From Anaerolineales bacterium (GTDB taxonomy: Bacteria > Chloroflexota > Anaerolineae > Anaerolineales > JABWBV01): DNA of 64,000 nt. Positions 8,785 through 15,772 of the stretch are shown piece by piece. The DNA lies in contig JACKAX010000006.1 of assembly GCA_020634875.1 (NCBI GenBank), forward strand, positions 62,001 through 126,000. The letters run 5' to 3'. The number at the start of each line of letters is the position of its first letter. Position 1 is the first letter of the stretch. The position numbers and the translations under genes are program-made. Below the pieces are notes generated by a model. That model was not told where the DNA came from. It did no database searches and saw only the letters and a list, made by a program, of their open reading frames with translations.

Positions 8785-9759
8785 TTATTCGGAATCTTCC
8801 TCGGTGCCGGAGCGGGTGAGGCGTTGGATGAGGCCGCGGAGGGGGGTAGTAACGGCGTCGAGGGCGTTGGGCATGTAACGGGTCTGGCGAACTTCGGTGG
8901 CAAATTCGGTGACGGTTTCTTCGGCGGTGTGGGTGGGGGTGAAGCCGAATTCGTTTTGCATCCGGGCGAGGGAACCCAGGCAGGGGTAGCGGAGATGTTC
9001 GATGGGAAGGGGTTTCAAACGGGGGGGCAGTTTCTCCGCGAGGGGGTAGGCAAGGGGCAGGGGCAGTTTGCCCGCGAGGGCGAGGATGCGGTTGAGGGGC
9101 AGGGCATCGTCCGCGGCGAGATTGTAGGTGCCGGGGAGATCATTCAACGCGGCATACGTCAGGGCGGCGACGGCATCTTCCTCGTGGAGAAGTTGAAAGA
9201 GCGGGTTGAAGCCAAGGAGGGTGGGGGCGCGATCATCAAGGAGGAAACGGGCCAGGGGGGTGTCAGCGGTGGGGCCGAGGAGATGGGCGAAGCGGAGAAT
9301 GGTGAGGCTGAGATCGGGGTTTTGAGCGGCGAGGCTGTTGGCGAAGGCTTCAAGCTCCACGAGGGGTTGGACGGCACGTGGAAGCTTGGGGTCGCGGGCG
9401 TGCGTTTCGTCCATGTAGAGAGGGTTGGACGGGCGCGCGCCGTAGACCATCGTACTGCTTTTGAGGATCAGCCGTCGGACGCCCGCTTCCGCACACAAGG
9501 CGAGGAATACGCTTCCGTTTTTCTCGGCAGGGGAGTCGAAGTAGAGGACGGTTTCGACTTGTTCGGCATTGAGCCAGTCTACGGTGAGGGGGTTGGTGAG
9601 ACTGCCGCGGGTAAATTCGAGGTTGGGGAGATCATTTTGCGGGGGTTTGGCGTCAAAGCCCAGCAAACGGACATCGTCGCCTTTTTCGGCGGCGAGGGCG
9701 GCGGCAACGCGGGCACCCCAGTAGGTTGAAACACCTGTGATAAGGAGGGTCGTGGTCAT
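8785..9759 (-). CDS. NAD-dependent epimerase/dehydratase-like (extended SDR) protein
   Basis: The ATG at 9759 is preferred over an upstream GTG and gives 324 residues. The N-terminal Rossmann segment LLITGVSTYWGARVAAALA supplies a glycine motif that departs from the usual TGxxGxxG. LRFAHLLGP and GTYNLAADD match extended SDR landmarks. The region where YxxxK is expected reads RAVQPLVELEAFA, with neither Tyr nor Lys, so redox catalysis is doubtful and a binding or regulatory role is possible. The C-terminal tail is basic and ends in acidic residues. It is co-directional with the acyltransferase gene downstream. Confidence 0.85.
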   Translation of the reverse strand: MTTTLLITGVSTYWGARVAAALAAEKGDDVRLLGFDAKPPQNDLPNLEFTRGSLTNPLTVDWLNAEQVETVLYFDSPAEKNGSVFLALCAEAGVRRLILKSSTMVYGARPSNPLYMDETHARDPKLPRAVQPLVELEAFANSLAAQNPDLSLTILRFAHLLGPTADTPLARFLLDDRAPTLLGFNPLFQLLHEEDAVAALTYAALNDLPGTYNLAADDALPLNRILALAGKLPLPLAYPLAEKLPPRLKPLPIEHLRYPCLGSLARMQNEFGFTPTHTAEETVTEFATEVRQTRYMPNALDAVTTPLRGLIQRLTRSGTEEDSE

Positions 9760-9774
9760 TTTGGGTGTATTTTG

Positions 9775-9860
9775 GTACACAGAATATACAGAAGGAACAG
9801 AGGAACACAGCTTTTTTATTTTTCTGTGTCTTTCTGTTTTAATCTGTGCCGTCTGTGTAC
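9775..9860. repeat. Short-word hairpin (ACAGA / TCTGT family)
   Basis: Degenerate copies of ACAGA on the left (GTACACAGAATATACAGAAG) mirror degenerate TCTGT words on the right (TTTCTGTTTTAATCTGTG, then GTCTGTGTAC). Outer arms GTACACAGA at 9775 and TCTGTGTAC at 9852 are perfectly complementary. It separates two minus-strand lipid genes and may act as a terminator or processing site. Confidence 0.7.
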
Positions 9861-10288
9861 TATTTCATGATCATGTTTTCATATCCCAACTCTTTGAGGA
9901 GGGCGGGATATTGTTTGTAGAGCGGTTGCACGGCGGGCAGCAGTTTGAGAATTTTGGGGATGGGGCCTTCGGCGACGATTTGCTTCTTGGAGAGGGCGGC
10001 CATGAGGTTGACTTTGCCGTGCCAAAACGCGTGGGCAACATCGGCGTCCATCGTCATGGTGATGTCCGCCTTGAGTTCATTGGGGCCGTTGATGATGGTG
10101 ACAAAACTGCCGGGTTCAGGTTTATCCTTGGCGTTGATGGTGGTCATCGCTTCAGGGTTGCGATACACAAAGCGGATGACGATGCCCGATTCGCCAATCT
10201 TCTTCCCCACTTGGGGATCGCGGCTGGCTCGGTTCATCAATTCGCCAATGGTTCGGTAATAATGATTGGCATCTGTAAAGACGGTCAT
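9860..10288 (-). CDS. Second SCP2-like lipid carrier domain protein
   Basis: A 142-residue single-domain protein resembling the SCP2-like protein at 7211-7618 in length and order: an N-terminal helix (YYRTIGELMNRASRDPQVGKK), strands GIVIRFVYRNPEAMTTI and NELKADITMTMDADVAHAFW, then KVNLMAALSKKQIVAEGPIPKIL and a C-terminal YPALLKELGYEN. A GGAGG-type Shine-Dalgarno lies just upstream (plus strand GGCCTCC). It is divergent from the phasin-like gene across a 300-base intergenic region containing the TGACGCA array, so both may share regulation. The hydrophobic ligand is unknown. Confidence 0.8.
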   Translation of the reverse strand: MTVFTDANHYYRTIGELMNRASRDPQVGKKIGESGIVIRFVYRNPEAMTTINAKDKPEPGSFVTIINGPNELKADITMTMDADVAHAFWHGKVNLMAALSKKQIVAEGPIPKILKLLPAVQPLYKQYPALLKELGYENMIMK

Positions 10289-10327
10289 GGAAGGCCTCCT
10301 GAAAAGGGGAAGAAGGGGTGGGAATTA

Positions 10328-10400
10328 GTTGACTGGTAATTGGTAATTTGATTGGTATTTCTTATTGCGTATTTTTAAGGGTCAGGAATACGAAATACAC
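10328..10400. repeat. Short-word intergenic DNA
   Basis: It holds TTGACTGGTAATTGGTAATTTGATTGGTATT-like words, then TATTGCGTATTTTTAAGG and GGAATACGAAATAC. The same TGCGTATT/AATACG words recur at 38208-38238 and 40605-40642. No gene is visible in this stretch. Confidence 0.5.
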
Positions 10401-10470
10401 TCTAAATATTATACCGATGAAAGGGGATGAAAGGGGTAAATTCCTGTTTGTGAAATTGTTTACAAATTTC

Positions 10471-10540
10471 TAACGCAAAATGCTTGACTCTTATGACGCA
10501 GCGTGTTATTATATTTATAACGCAATGCGTCATTGACGCA
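10471..10540. promoter_or_regulatory. Putative operator array upstream of the phasin-like gene
   Basis: The heptamer T(G/A)ACGCA occurs at 10471, 10494, 10518 and 10534. The last copy pairs with TGCGTCA at 10526 to form a perfect inverted repeat, TGCGTCA-T-TGACGCA. Copies flank and overlap the -35/-10 promoter, and the palindrome falls just after the expected transcription start, a classical repressor position. Binding by the PhaR-like protein encoded at 11074 is an inference. Confidence 0.65.
10484..10512 (+). promoter_or_regulatory. Sigma-70-type promoter of the phasin-like gene
   Basis: TTGACT (-35) and TATTAT (-10, 10507-10512) are separated by exactly 17 bases. Only one base departs from consensus in the -35 box and one in the -10. 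The gene start at 10590 also has a strong AAGGAGA Shine-Dalgarno, consistent with abundant expression. Confidence 0.75.
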
Positions 10541-10589
10541 GGTAAATATAAAGCAAACTAAACTATAACCTTAACCAAGGAGAACCAAA

Positions 10590-10988
10590 ATGACTACCCA
10601 AACCCCTGAACTCGAAGAAGTTGTTGAAGAACATGGCCAACTGTACAAAGTGACCCGCAAAGTTGTCCTCGCCGCCCTCGGCGTGGTTGGCATGGCAACC
10701 GATGAACTTGAAGGTTTCGTGGACAAACTCGTGGAACGCGGCGAAATCGCTGAAAAAGATGGCCGCAAACTGGTGGATGAAATTCGCGAGAAAGGCCAGG
10801 AACGCGTCAAAGAAGGTCGCGCCCGCGTCATGAAAATGGTCGGCGTGGAGGCCAAAGAAGAAGAGGAAGATGTTGAAGAAGTGCTCAACCGCATGGATAT
10901 CCCCACCAAATCCGATATCAAAGAACTGAGTGCGAAAATCGCCGCCCTCACCCGCAAGGTTGAAGAACTGAAAGTCTCGAAGAACTAG
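10590..10988 (+). CDS. Phasin-like PHA granule-associated protein
   Basis: A 132-residue, highly charged helical protein resembling PhaF/PhaI-type granule proteins. A short hydrophobic-amphipathic helix (VTRKVVLAALGVVGMATDEL, about 20-39) precedes a basic/acidic coiled coil (LVERGEIAEKDGRKLVDEIR). After an EEEEDVEE hinge comes a leucine-zipper-like end, MDIPTKSDIKELSAKIAALT, about 106-125. Phasins coat PHA granules and control their number and size. The promoter and Shine-Dalgarno sequence are both near consensus. The gene is followed by a perfect palindrome and the PhaR-like regulator. No PHA synthase gene is in the window, so the substrate is inferred from family and context. Confidence 0.8.
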   Translation: MTTQTPELEEVVEEHGQLYKVTRKVVLAALGVVGMATDELEGFVDKLVERGEIAEKDGRKLVDEIREKGQERVKEGRARVMKMVGVEAKEEEEDVEEVLNRMDIPTKSDIKELSAKIAALTRKVEELKVSKN

Positions 10989-11024
10989 TCTTCCAGAAAC
11001 ATAACCGCCCAAGTTTTCACGGTT

Positions 11025-11060
11025 TATAATAGAGAGGCCTTAAGGCCTCTCTATTTTTTA
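11025..11060 (+). terminator. Palindromic terminator/attenuator between phasin-like and PhaR-like genes
   Basis: The perfect 22-bp palindrome AGAGAGGCCTTAAGGCCTCTCT (two 11-bp arms, 11031-11052) is followed by ATTTTTTATT. It stands 14 bases from the regulator's start codon. TATAAT at 11025 immediately precedes it, so a separate promoter for the regulator is possible but lacks a clear -35. Confidence 0.75.
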
Positions 11061-11073
11061 TTGTGAATTCAGT

Positions 11074-11652
11074 ATGAGCACTATTATCAAACGTTACGCC
11101 AATCGAAAACTTTACGATACCGCCGCCAAAAAGTATGTCACGCTGGAAGGGATTTCCCAGCTGGTCCGCGAAGGACAAAATGTTCAGGTAGTGGATCATG
11201 AAACTGGAGAAGACATTACCGCCGTTACACTTACTCAGGTAATGTTTGAACGGGAGAAAAAATCCCGCGGAGCGGGCCGAGGGACGGCGCGTAGTGTCCT
11301 TCCTCATAATGTTCTTTCTCAGTTGCTTCAGGCAGGGGGCGAGACGTTGAACACCCTTCGCCGCTCAATCCCCCTCCCCTTCAATCTGGCCGATCATGTG
11401 GACGAGGAAATCGAACGCCGGATGCGCGCCCTCATCGAACAGGGTGAACTGGACGCCGACACAGGTGAAGATTTGCTCAAAAAACTCCTCGCTCAAAGCC
11501 GCCCGCTTGAAACCGAACCCGCACGCAAAGAAGACCTCGAAGCCTTTTTACACGAACAAGGGCTTCCCACACGCGATGAATTTGAACAACTACTCGCTCA
11601 GATTGAATTTCTGGCTGGAGAAATCGAAGAGATGAAGGGCCAGGACGCATGA
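11074..11652 (+). CDS. PhaR-like PHA synthesis regulator with phasin-like C-terminus
   Basis: Residues 1-60 are the PHA-accumulation-regulator DNA-binding domain, with the signature IIKRYANRKLYDT followed by YVTLEGISQLVREG and the VVDHETGEDITAVTLTQV strand. PhaR proteins bind both DNA and PHA and repress phasin genes until granules form. The rest (192 residues in all) differs from textbook PhaR: after a linker, ERRMRALIEQGELDADTGED and LPTRDEFEQLLAQIEFLAGE align with the matching segments of the upstream phasin. The protein thus appears to fuse DNA-binding and granule-binding modules. It overlaps the next gene by four bases (ATGA). Confidence 0.85.
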   Translation: MSTIIKRYANRKLYDTAAKKYVTLEGISQLVREGQNVQVVDHETGEDITAVTLTQVMFEREKKSRGAGRGTARSVLPHNVLSQLLQAGGETLNTLRRSIPLPFNLADHVDEEIERRMRALIEQGELDADTGEDLLKKLLAQSRPLETEPARKEDLEAFLHEQGLPTRDEFEQLLAQIEFLAGEIEEMKGQDA

Positions 11653-12200
11653 TACAAGTTGCTGGGAGTGTTAGCCGGTCGTTCCTATTCCCTGCCCCCC
11701 AAACTGTCGCGGCAAGCTATTACAGGGATTTTGACCGGGTAGTTGCCCATCTTTCGCTGATTTCGATGGTCAAAAAATTAGGGGATGAGCAATTCCGTGT
11801 GGCCTATAATTCGGTCGAGTTGGGAATTTACCAAATCAAAATCTATTGTGATGTGCGCACAGTTTTTGATAAAAAAAATCAGATCCTGTTCGTGCAGACA
11901 ATTGACGATCACCCCAAACTGACAACCAAATCCGGGTGGAATTCTTCTTCCGCACATGGTGCGTTTGCCAGTCAATCGGTCTTCTACCCCGAGGGCAACC
12001 AAACCCGAATCGAATACAAACTCCATCTGCGAGCCGAAATCCCCCCTCCTCATGGATTACGCTTTGTACCTACAGGTGTGCTCGATCAGATTGCCGATAA
12101 CATCACCGCATGGCGTATGGATTCGATTATTGACCGGTTTGTAGACGAGACGATTAGAGATTTTCGGAGACGGAGCGCTGAAGGGGAAAAGGATTCGTAA
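11649..12200 (+). CDS. DUF1997-like / SRPBCC-type protein
   Basis: A 183-residue protein starting within the stop of the PhaR-like gene, so translationally coupled to it. The order is SRSFLFPAPQTVAASYYRDF, then RVVAHLSLISMVKKLGDEQF, strands around YQIKIYCDVRTVFD, and a C-terminal helix (VLDQIADNITAWRMDSIIDR). This resembles DUF1997, a START/SRPBCC-like fold known from cyanobacteria and plants, which would form a hydrophobic pocket. I identify it by pattern only. Coupling to the phasin/PhaR pair suggests a lipid- or polymer-related role. Confidence 0.6.
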   Translation: MIQVAGSVSRSFLFPAPQTVAASYYRDFDRVVAHLSLISMVKKLGDEQFRVAYNSVELGIYQIKIYCDVRTVFDKKNQILFVQTIDDHPKLTTKSGWNSSSAHGAFASQSVFYPEGNQTRIEYKLHLRAEIPPPHGLRFVPTGVLDQIADNITAWRMDSIIDRFVDETIRDFRRRSAEGEKDS

Positions 12201-12217
12201 TTCACCAAGCAATTTCA

Positions 12218-13186
12218 TTACTGTTCTTCCCCTTCCATCCCCTCGTCCCCATCTTCGCTTTCTTCATCCGTCTCTTCTTCGAATTTACTCAGCAGCCGAT
12301 TTAGCTCTTCTTCCCACACATCTTCCAGGGGTTCAAAAGGAGTTTCTGTAAAACCTTCGGAGAGTTGCTGCAGGTAGTTTCGCACACCCAGTTGAGGGTT
12401 GTTACGTTCCAATTCCTCCACTTTTTCATCAAAAAGTTGTAACAAGCGTTTCGTGCGACGTTCCAAATCTTTCAAACTCAAATCTAACTTGAGCATGTAA
12501 TTGACTCGTCGCATAATACCCAGCCAGGCCATGTAATCGTTCTCGATGCGAACCGTATTCCCTAACTGGCTAATTGCCGAAAAATCGTACATCGGCACAA
12601 AGGCATATAGTGCGACATATTCCATACCTTTCTCTCCTGCACGGCGACAAATATACGAACCAATACTCGCCCCCCCATGATAATCGGAAAAACTTACCGC
12701 GAGATGGTTTAGTTCATCTTTTAAATATCGAAGACTATACGAACCAGACACCATCCGTTCTTTTTCGTAAGGTAATTCCCCATATACGCCTCCAAAGCCA
12801 ATAATTCGTTTCACTTTTAGCATTTCTGCCAATTTCAAAAAGTCTTGTACATACCGCTCAATATCCAAGTGCGGTTCATCCCCAATAAAAAACACTAACC
12901 CACGCCGTTGATTGCCAGAGTAAAAGATTTCATTGCGGGGAACCTCCAATGACTCTGCATATCCCTGATCGAATTTCACGACTGGGCGAACCAAATCGTG
13001 AGTTCCCGGAAATTGGAATAAATAAAAACCATCAGGCCCAATTGTCCCGATCTTTTTCGCTTTTGTATGTTGAATCAAATATTCCGGCAAGCCAGACGAA
13101 ACAGAACCAGCATCGGCCCATTGTCGCCAACCAGCTAACAAATATATTTCATCTGCCTGGGGAGTTTCCGATAAATCAAGTGTCAT
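12218..13186 (-). CDS. PAC2 family protein
   Basis: The ATG at 13186 is chosen because AAAGG lies 8 bases upstream; the longer frame reaching 13237 lacks such a site. The 322-residue product carries a PAC2 (proteasome-assembly-chaperone-like) domain: YLLAGWRQWADAGSVSSGLPEYL near the N-terminus (first 20 residues diagnostic), VVKFDQG, FFIGDEPHLD and the RIIGFGGVYGELPYEKER segment. The C-terminus has coiled coil (LSLKDLERRTKRLLQLFDEK) and a very acidic tail. PAC2 proteins occur in many bacteria without a defined function. It is convergent with the DUF1997-like gene, separated by only 17 bases. Confidence 0.85.
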   Translation of the reverse strand: MTLDLSETPQADEIYLLAGWRQWADAGSVSSGLPEYLIQHTKAKKIGTIGPDGFYLFQFPGTHDLVRPVVKFDQGYAESLEVPRNEIFYSGNQRRGLVFFIGDEPHLDIERYVQDFLKLAEMLKVKRIIGFGGVYGELPYEKERMVSGSYSLRYLKDELNHLAVSFSDYHGGASIGSYICRRAGEKGMEYVALYAFVPMYDFSAISQLGNTVRIENDYMAWLGIMRRVNYMLKLDLSLKDLERRTKRLLQLFDEKVEELERNNPQLGVRNYLQQLSEGFTETPFEPLEDVWEEELNRLLSKFEEETDEESEDGDEGMEGEEQ

Positions 13187-13417
13187 AAAGTTTACCTTTG
13201 ATAAAGCCGTCGCGTTCCCGATATTATACCTGTCCACGCAAGAGTTTTTTTAAAGCCCCGATAAACTCAAGAAAAAGCCAGATCTCCCGTAATTAACGGG
13301 ATTCGCCCGAATCACCCCAGCATAACATTCCTTTACGCGATTTTTATGGTGTTTTCACGCAAGAGTCTTTATTATCCCATACACACCATCCCATTCAAAC
13401 TTTCACCATTCTTACCT

Positions 13418-14896
13418 ATGCCTACCCATCCAAATCATTTTCACCGTGTTCTGATCGTAGATGACGAATATCTTGAAGGGGAATTAATGTTAGCCTTTCT
13501 GGAACGCGTAGGGCATTTTCAAGCCACGCAAGCAACCAGTTTAAAAGAGCTATGGGCTTACCTTGCGACTGGCACGTATGACGTCATTCTAATGGATTAC
13601 CGTCTCCCAGATGGCACAGGGTTAGACGCGCTTGCCGAACTCCCGGTCCGCGGCTACTATCTTCCCGTCATCATGCTCACCGGCCAAGGAGATGAACGTA
13701 TTGCTACACTAAGTATTCAAAAAGGGGCGAGGGATTACCTCGTCAAAGGCAACGACATCTTTACTAGTTTGCCCACCCGGATCGAAAAAGCCATCCATGA
13801 TTACGAAACTCAGCAAACTGCGAAAAAATCGTTAGCACAAATCCGCTACCAAGCCTTATTGCTCAACAATGTACGCGATGCCGTGGTCGTATGGAATATG
13901 GATGGACGTATCACCTTTTGGAACCCTGCCGCCGAACGTCTTTTTGGCTGCCGCGCCGAAGAGATTCTGAACTGTCCGGTAGAAACCTGTTACCTGAACC
14001 TTTTTAACCCCGTAATCCGCGTCCCAGAACCAGAAAAAACGAGCGGGCAGCAAATTGAACGAGATTTTCACAATGCGCTTGGGGAGACGGTTTGGGTCAG
14101 TTCGCAAGTTTCTGCCCTACGCGACTTTACTCACCACGGACAAATCATTGGTTATATGGACGTATGCCGGGATATTACCAAAAGCAAAAATCTGGAAGCA
14201 AAACTCGTGCAATCCGCCTGGATGGCTTCCTTTGGGGAATTAGCCTCTGGCGTCGCGCACCAAATCAACAACCCCCTCACGACCATCATCGCGGAAGCTC
14301 AAATGTTATTGCGCGACTTGCCAACGGGCCACGAGTACCGTGATTATGTAGAAGCTATCGAACAGGCCGGGTGGCGCACGCAACGCATTGTCCAAAAGCT
14401 GATCGAATTTTCAGAACCATCTACCGACACGCTGGAAACGGTCGAAATTAACCAAACCATAGAAAATGCCCTCCACTTAGTTAGCGAATCCATTCGCGCA
14501 GCGGGTTTCCCCGTGGAAACTGATCTGGCCCTCAAACTCCCCACTGTAAATGGCAACTCACACAGGTTAGAAGTCTTATGGGTTAATTTACTATTTCACT
14601 TACGAAGTGCGATTAAGGCACCACAAAAAGGCTCCCTCCAAATTCGTTCCACCGTAAACCCACATGGCAATATTGTGGTAGAAATTCAGAACCTTTACCA
14701 TCGCATTTCGTCTGAGAATCTTCCAAATTACTTTGAGCCGCAACTATCCAAACCTACATTCGGATGGGAGACCGGGATAGAATTAAGCATCTGCCGAGAA
14801 ATTGTGTACCGACACAACGGCCAGATCACTGTAGAAAGTGATCCCCAGCACGGTACAATTCTCCGCGTCATCCTTCCCCCAGGAGTTGAAAAATGA
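13418..14896 (+). CDS. REC-PAS-histidine kinase-like hybrid with eroded ATPase
   Basis: The start at 13418 gives 492 residues; an upstream ATG at 13346 is also possible. Domain order: receiver (about 8-125; IVDDE acidic pair, phospho-acceptor Asp in LMDYRLPDG), PAS (about 145-265; ITFWNPAAERLFG), then a HisKA-like dimerisation helix with GVAHQINNPLTTI as H-box, and a HATPase-like domain. The N-box position reads WVNLLFHLRSAI instead of NLLxNAxxA, the DxGxG G1 box is absent (VEIQNLYHRISSEN), and the G2 region reads TGIELSICRE rather than GxGLGL. ATP binding is therefore doubtful. It overlaps the OmpR-type regulator by four bases. Confidence 0.85.
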   Translation: MPTHPNHFHRVLIVDDEYLEGELMLAFLERVGHFQATQATSLKELWAYLATGTYDVILMDYRLPDGTGLDALAELPVRGYYLPVIMLTGQGDERIATLSIQKGARDYLVKGNDIFTSLPTRIEKAIHDYETQQTAKKSLAQIRYQALLLNNVRDAVVVWNMDGRITFWNPAAERLFGCRAEEILNCPVETCYLNLFNPVIRVPEPEKTSGQQIERDFHNALGETVWVSSQVSALRDFTHHGQIIGYMDVCRDITKSKNLEAKLVQSAWMASFGELASGVAHQINNPLTTIIAEAQMLLRDLPTGHEYRDYVEAIEQAGWRTQRIVQKLIEFSEPSTDTLETVEINQTIENALHLVSESIRAAGFPVETDLALKLPTVNGNSHRLEVLWVNLLFHLRSAIKAPQKGSLQIRSTVNPHGNIVVEIQNLYHRISSENLPNYFEPQLSKPTFGWETGIELSICREIVYRHNGQITVESDPQHGTILRVILPPGVEK

Positions 14897-15699
14897 AAAC
14901 TGCAAACCTTTTATTGATAGAAGATGACGAAATTGTCGCACGCACAGTAGAACGGAGTCTGCGCGGAGGTGATTTCCGAATCACTTGGGCCAACAGTGGT
15001 GTGGAAGGAATAAAGACTGCACGACGGATCACCCCCGATCTCGTGATCTTAGATGTGATTATGCCCGGCATGGATGGTTATACCGTATGCCGCGAAATGC
15101 GTGGCGATCCCCTTCTTTCAAATATTCCCATTTTGTTTTTGACCGCAAAAGTAAAAGAAGAAGACCGGATTACCGGGTTCCGCGCAGGGGCAGATGATTA
15201 TTTATGCAAACCCTTCAATATTGATGAACTGATTTTGCGGGTGAGGGCTATCCTCCGCCGAACCCAAGGTAATCCCCTACCTTTTGTCGCGAATCCAGAA
15301 CCCACATATTCGGAAGGTTTGAGTCCCCATGCCCGCGCGGTGTTAAACCAAATTGAAAACGCGCCCAAAATGATCGAGACAAACCGTTGCCTGATTGTTG
15401 GCGATTATGTACTGGATACGCGCTCGTTTGAACTCCACGTTCCTGCACGAGGTAAGATCATCCTCACGCCAGTACAATACGATCTGCTTTATCACCTGAT
15501 GAGCCATCCGGGAGAAGTCTTTTCCCCTGCACGATTATTAGACGAAGTATGGGATTACCCATCGGATTCTGGCAGTCCCGATCTGGTAAGAGTCCATATA
15601 AAAAACCTGCGCGAACGTGTCGAGCGAGACGCCCGGTCTCCAGAGTTTATCCGTACCGTCGCTGGACATGGGTATATGGTCAAAGCCGAAATGGATTAG
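14893..15699 (+). CDS. OmpR/PhoB-type response regulator
   Basis: A 268-residue transcription regulator. The receiver domain (1-120) has EDDE, the phospho-acceptor in LVILDVIMPGMDG, Thr in FLTAK and Lys in LCKPF. After a linker of about 50 residues, a winged-helix DNA-binding domain runs from about 165 to 265 (FELHVPARGKIILTPVQYDL, VFSPARLLDEVW, VRVHIKNLRERVE, IRTVAGHGYMVK). The linker is unusually long for the family. The ATGA overlap with the upstream kinase-like gene and the adjacent downstream kinase suggest a three-gene signalling operon. Targets are unknown; location next to the flagellar genes makes motility control plausible. Confidence 0.93.
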   Translation: MKTANLLLIEDDEIVARTVERSLRGGDFRITWANSGVEGIKTARRITPDLVILDVIMPGMDGYTVCREMRGDPLLSNIPILFLTAKVKEEDRITGFRAGADDYLCKPFNIDELILRVRAILRRTQGNPLPFVANPEPTYSEGLSPHARAVLNQIENAPKMIETNRCLIVGDYVLDTRSFELHVPARGKIILTPVQYDLLYHLMSHPGEVFSPARLLDEVWDYPSDSGSPDLVRVHIKNLRERVERDARSPEFIRTVAGHGYMVKAEMD

Positions 15700-15772
15700 C
15701 CTCTGCCCTCGCGACGGATTTATTATTTACCTGCATCATTCCTTTAATCTGCTTTCGGCTACAATTCTGATT

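Noticed and set aside
8263..9729. A 488-codon open frame on the plus strand, rich in Gly and Glu
   Set aside because: It is antisense to the acyltransferase and SDR-like genes, which have recognisable families; the frame is a shadow of GC-rich coding DNA.
13238..13264. A possible sigma-28 promoter upstream of the REC-PAS kinase (GCAAGAGT-N11-CCCGATAA)
   Set aside because: The -10 fits but the -35 matches only half the consensus, and kinase genes are not typical FliA targets.
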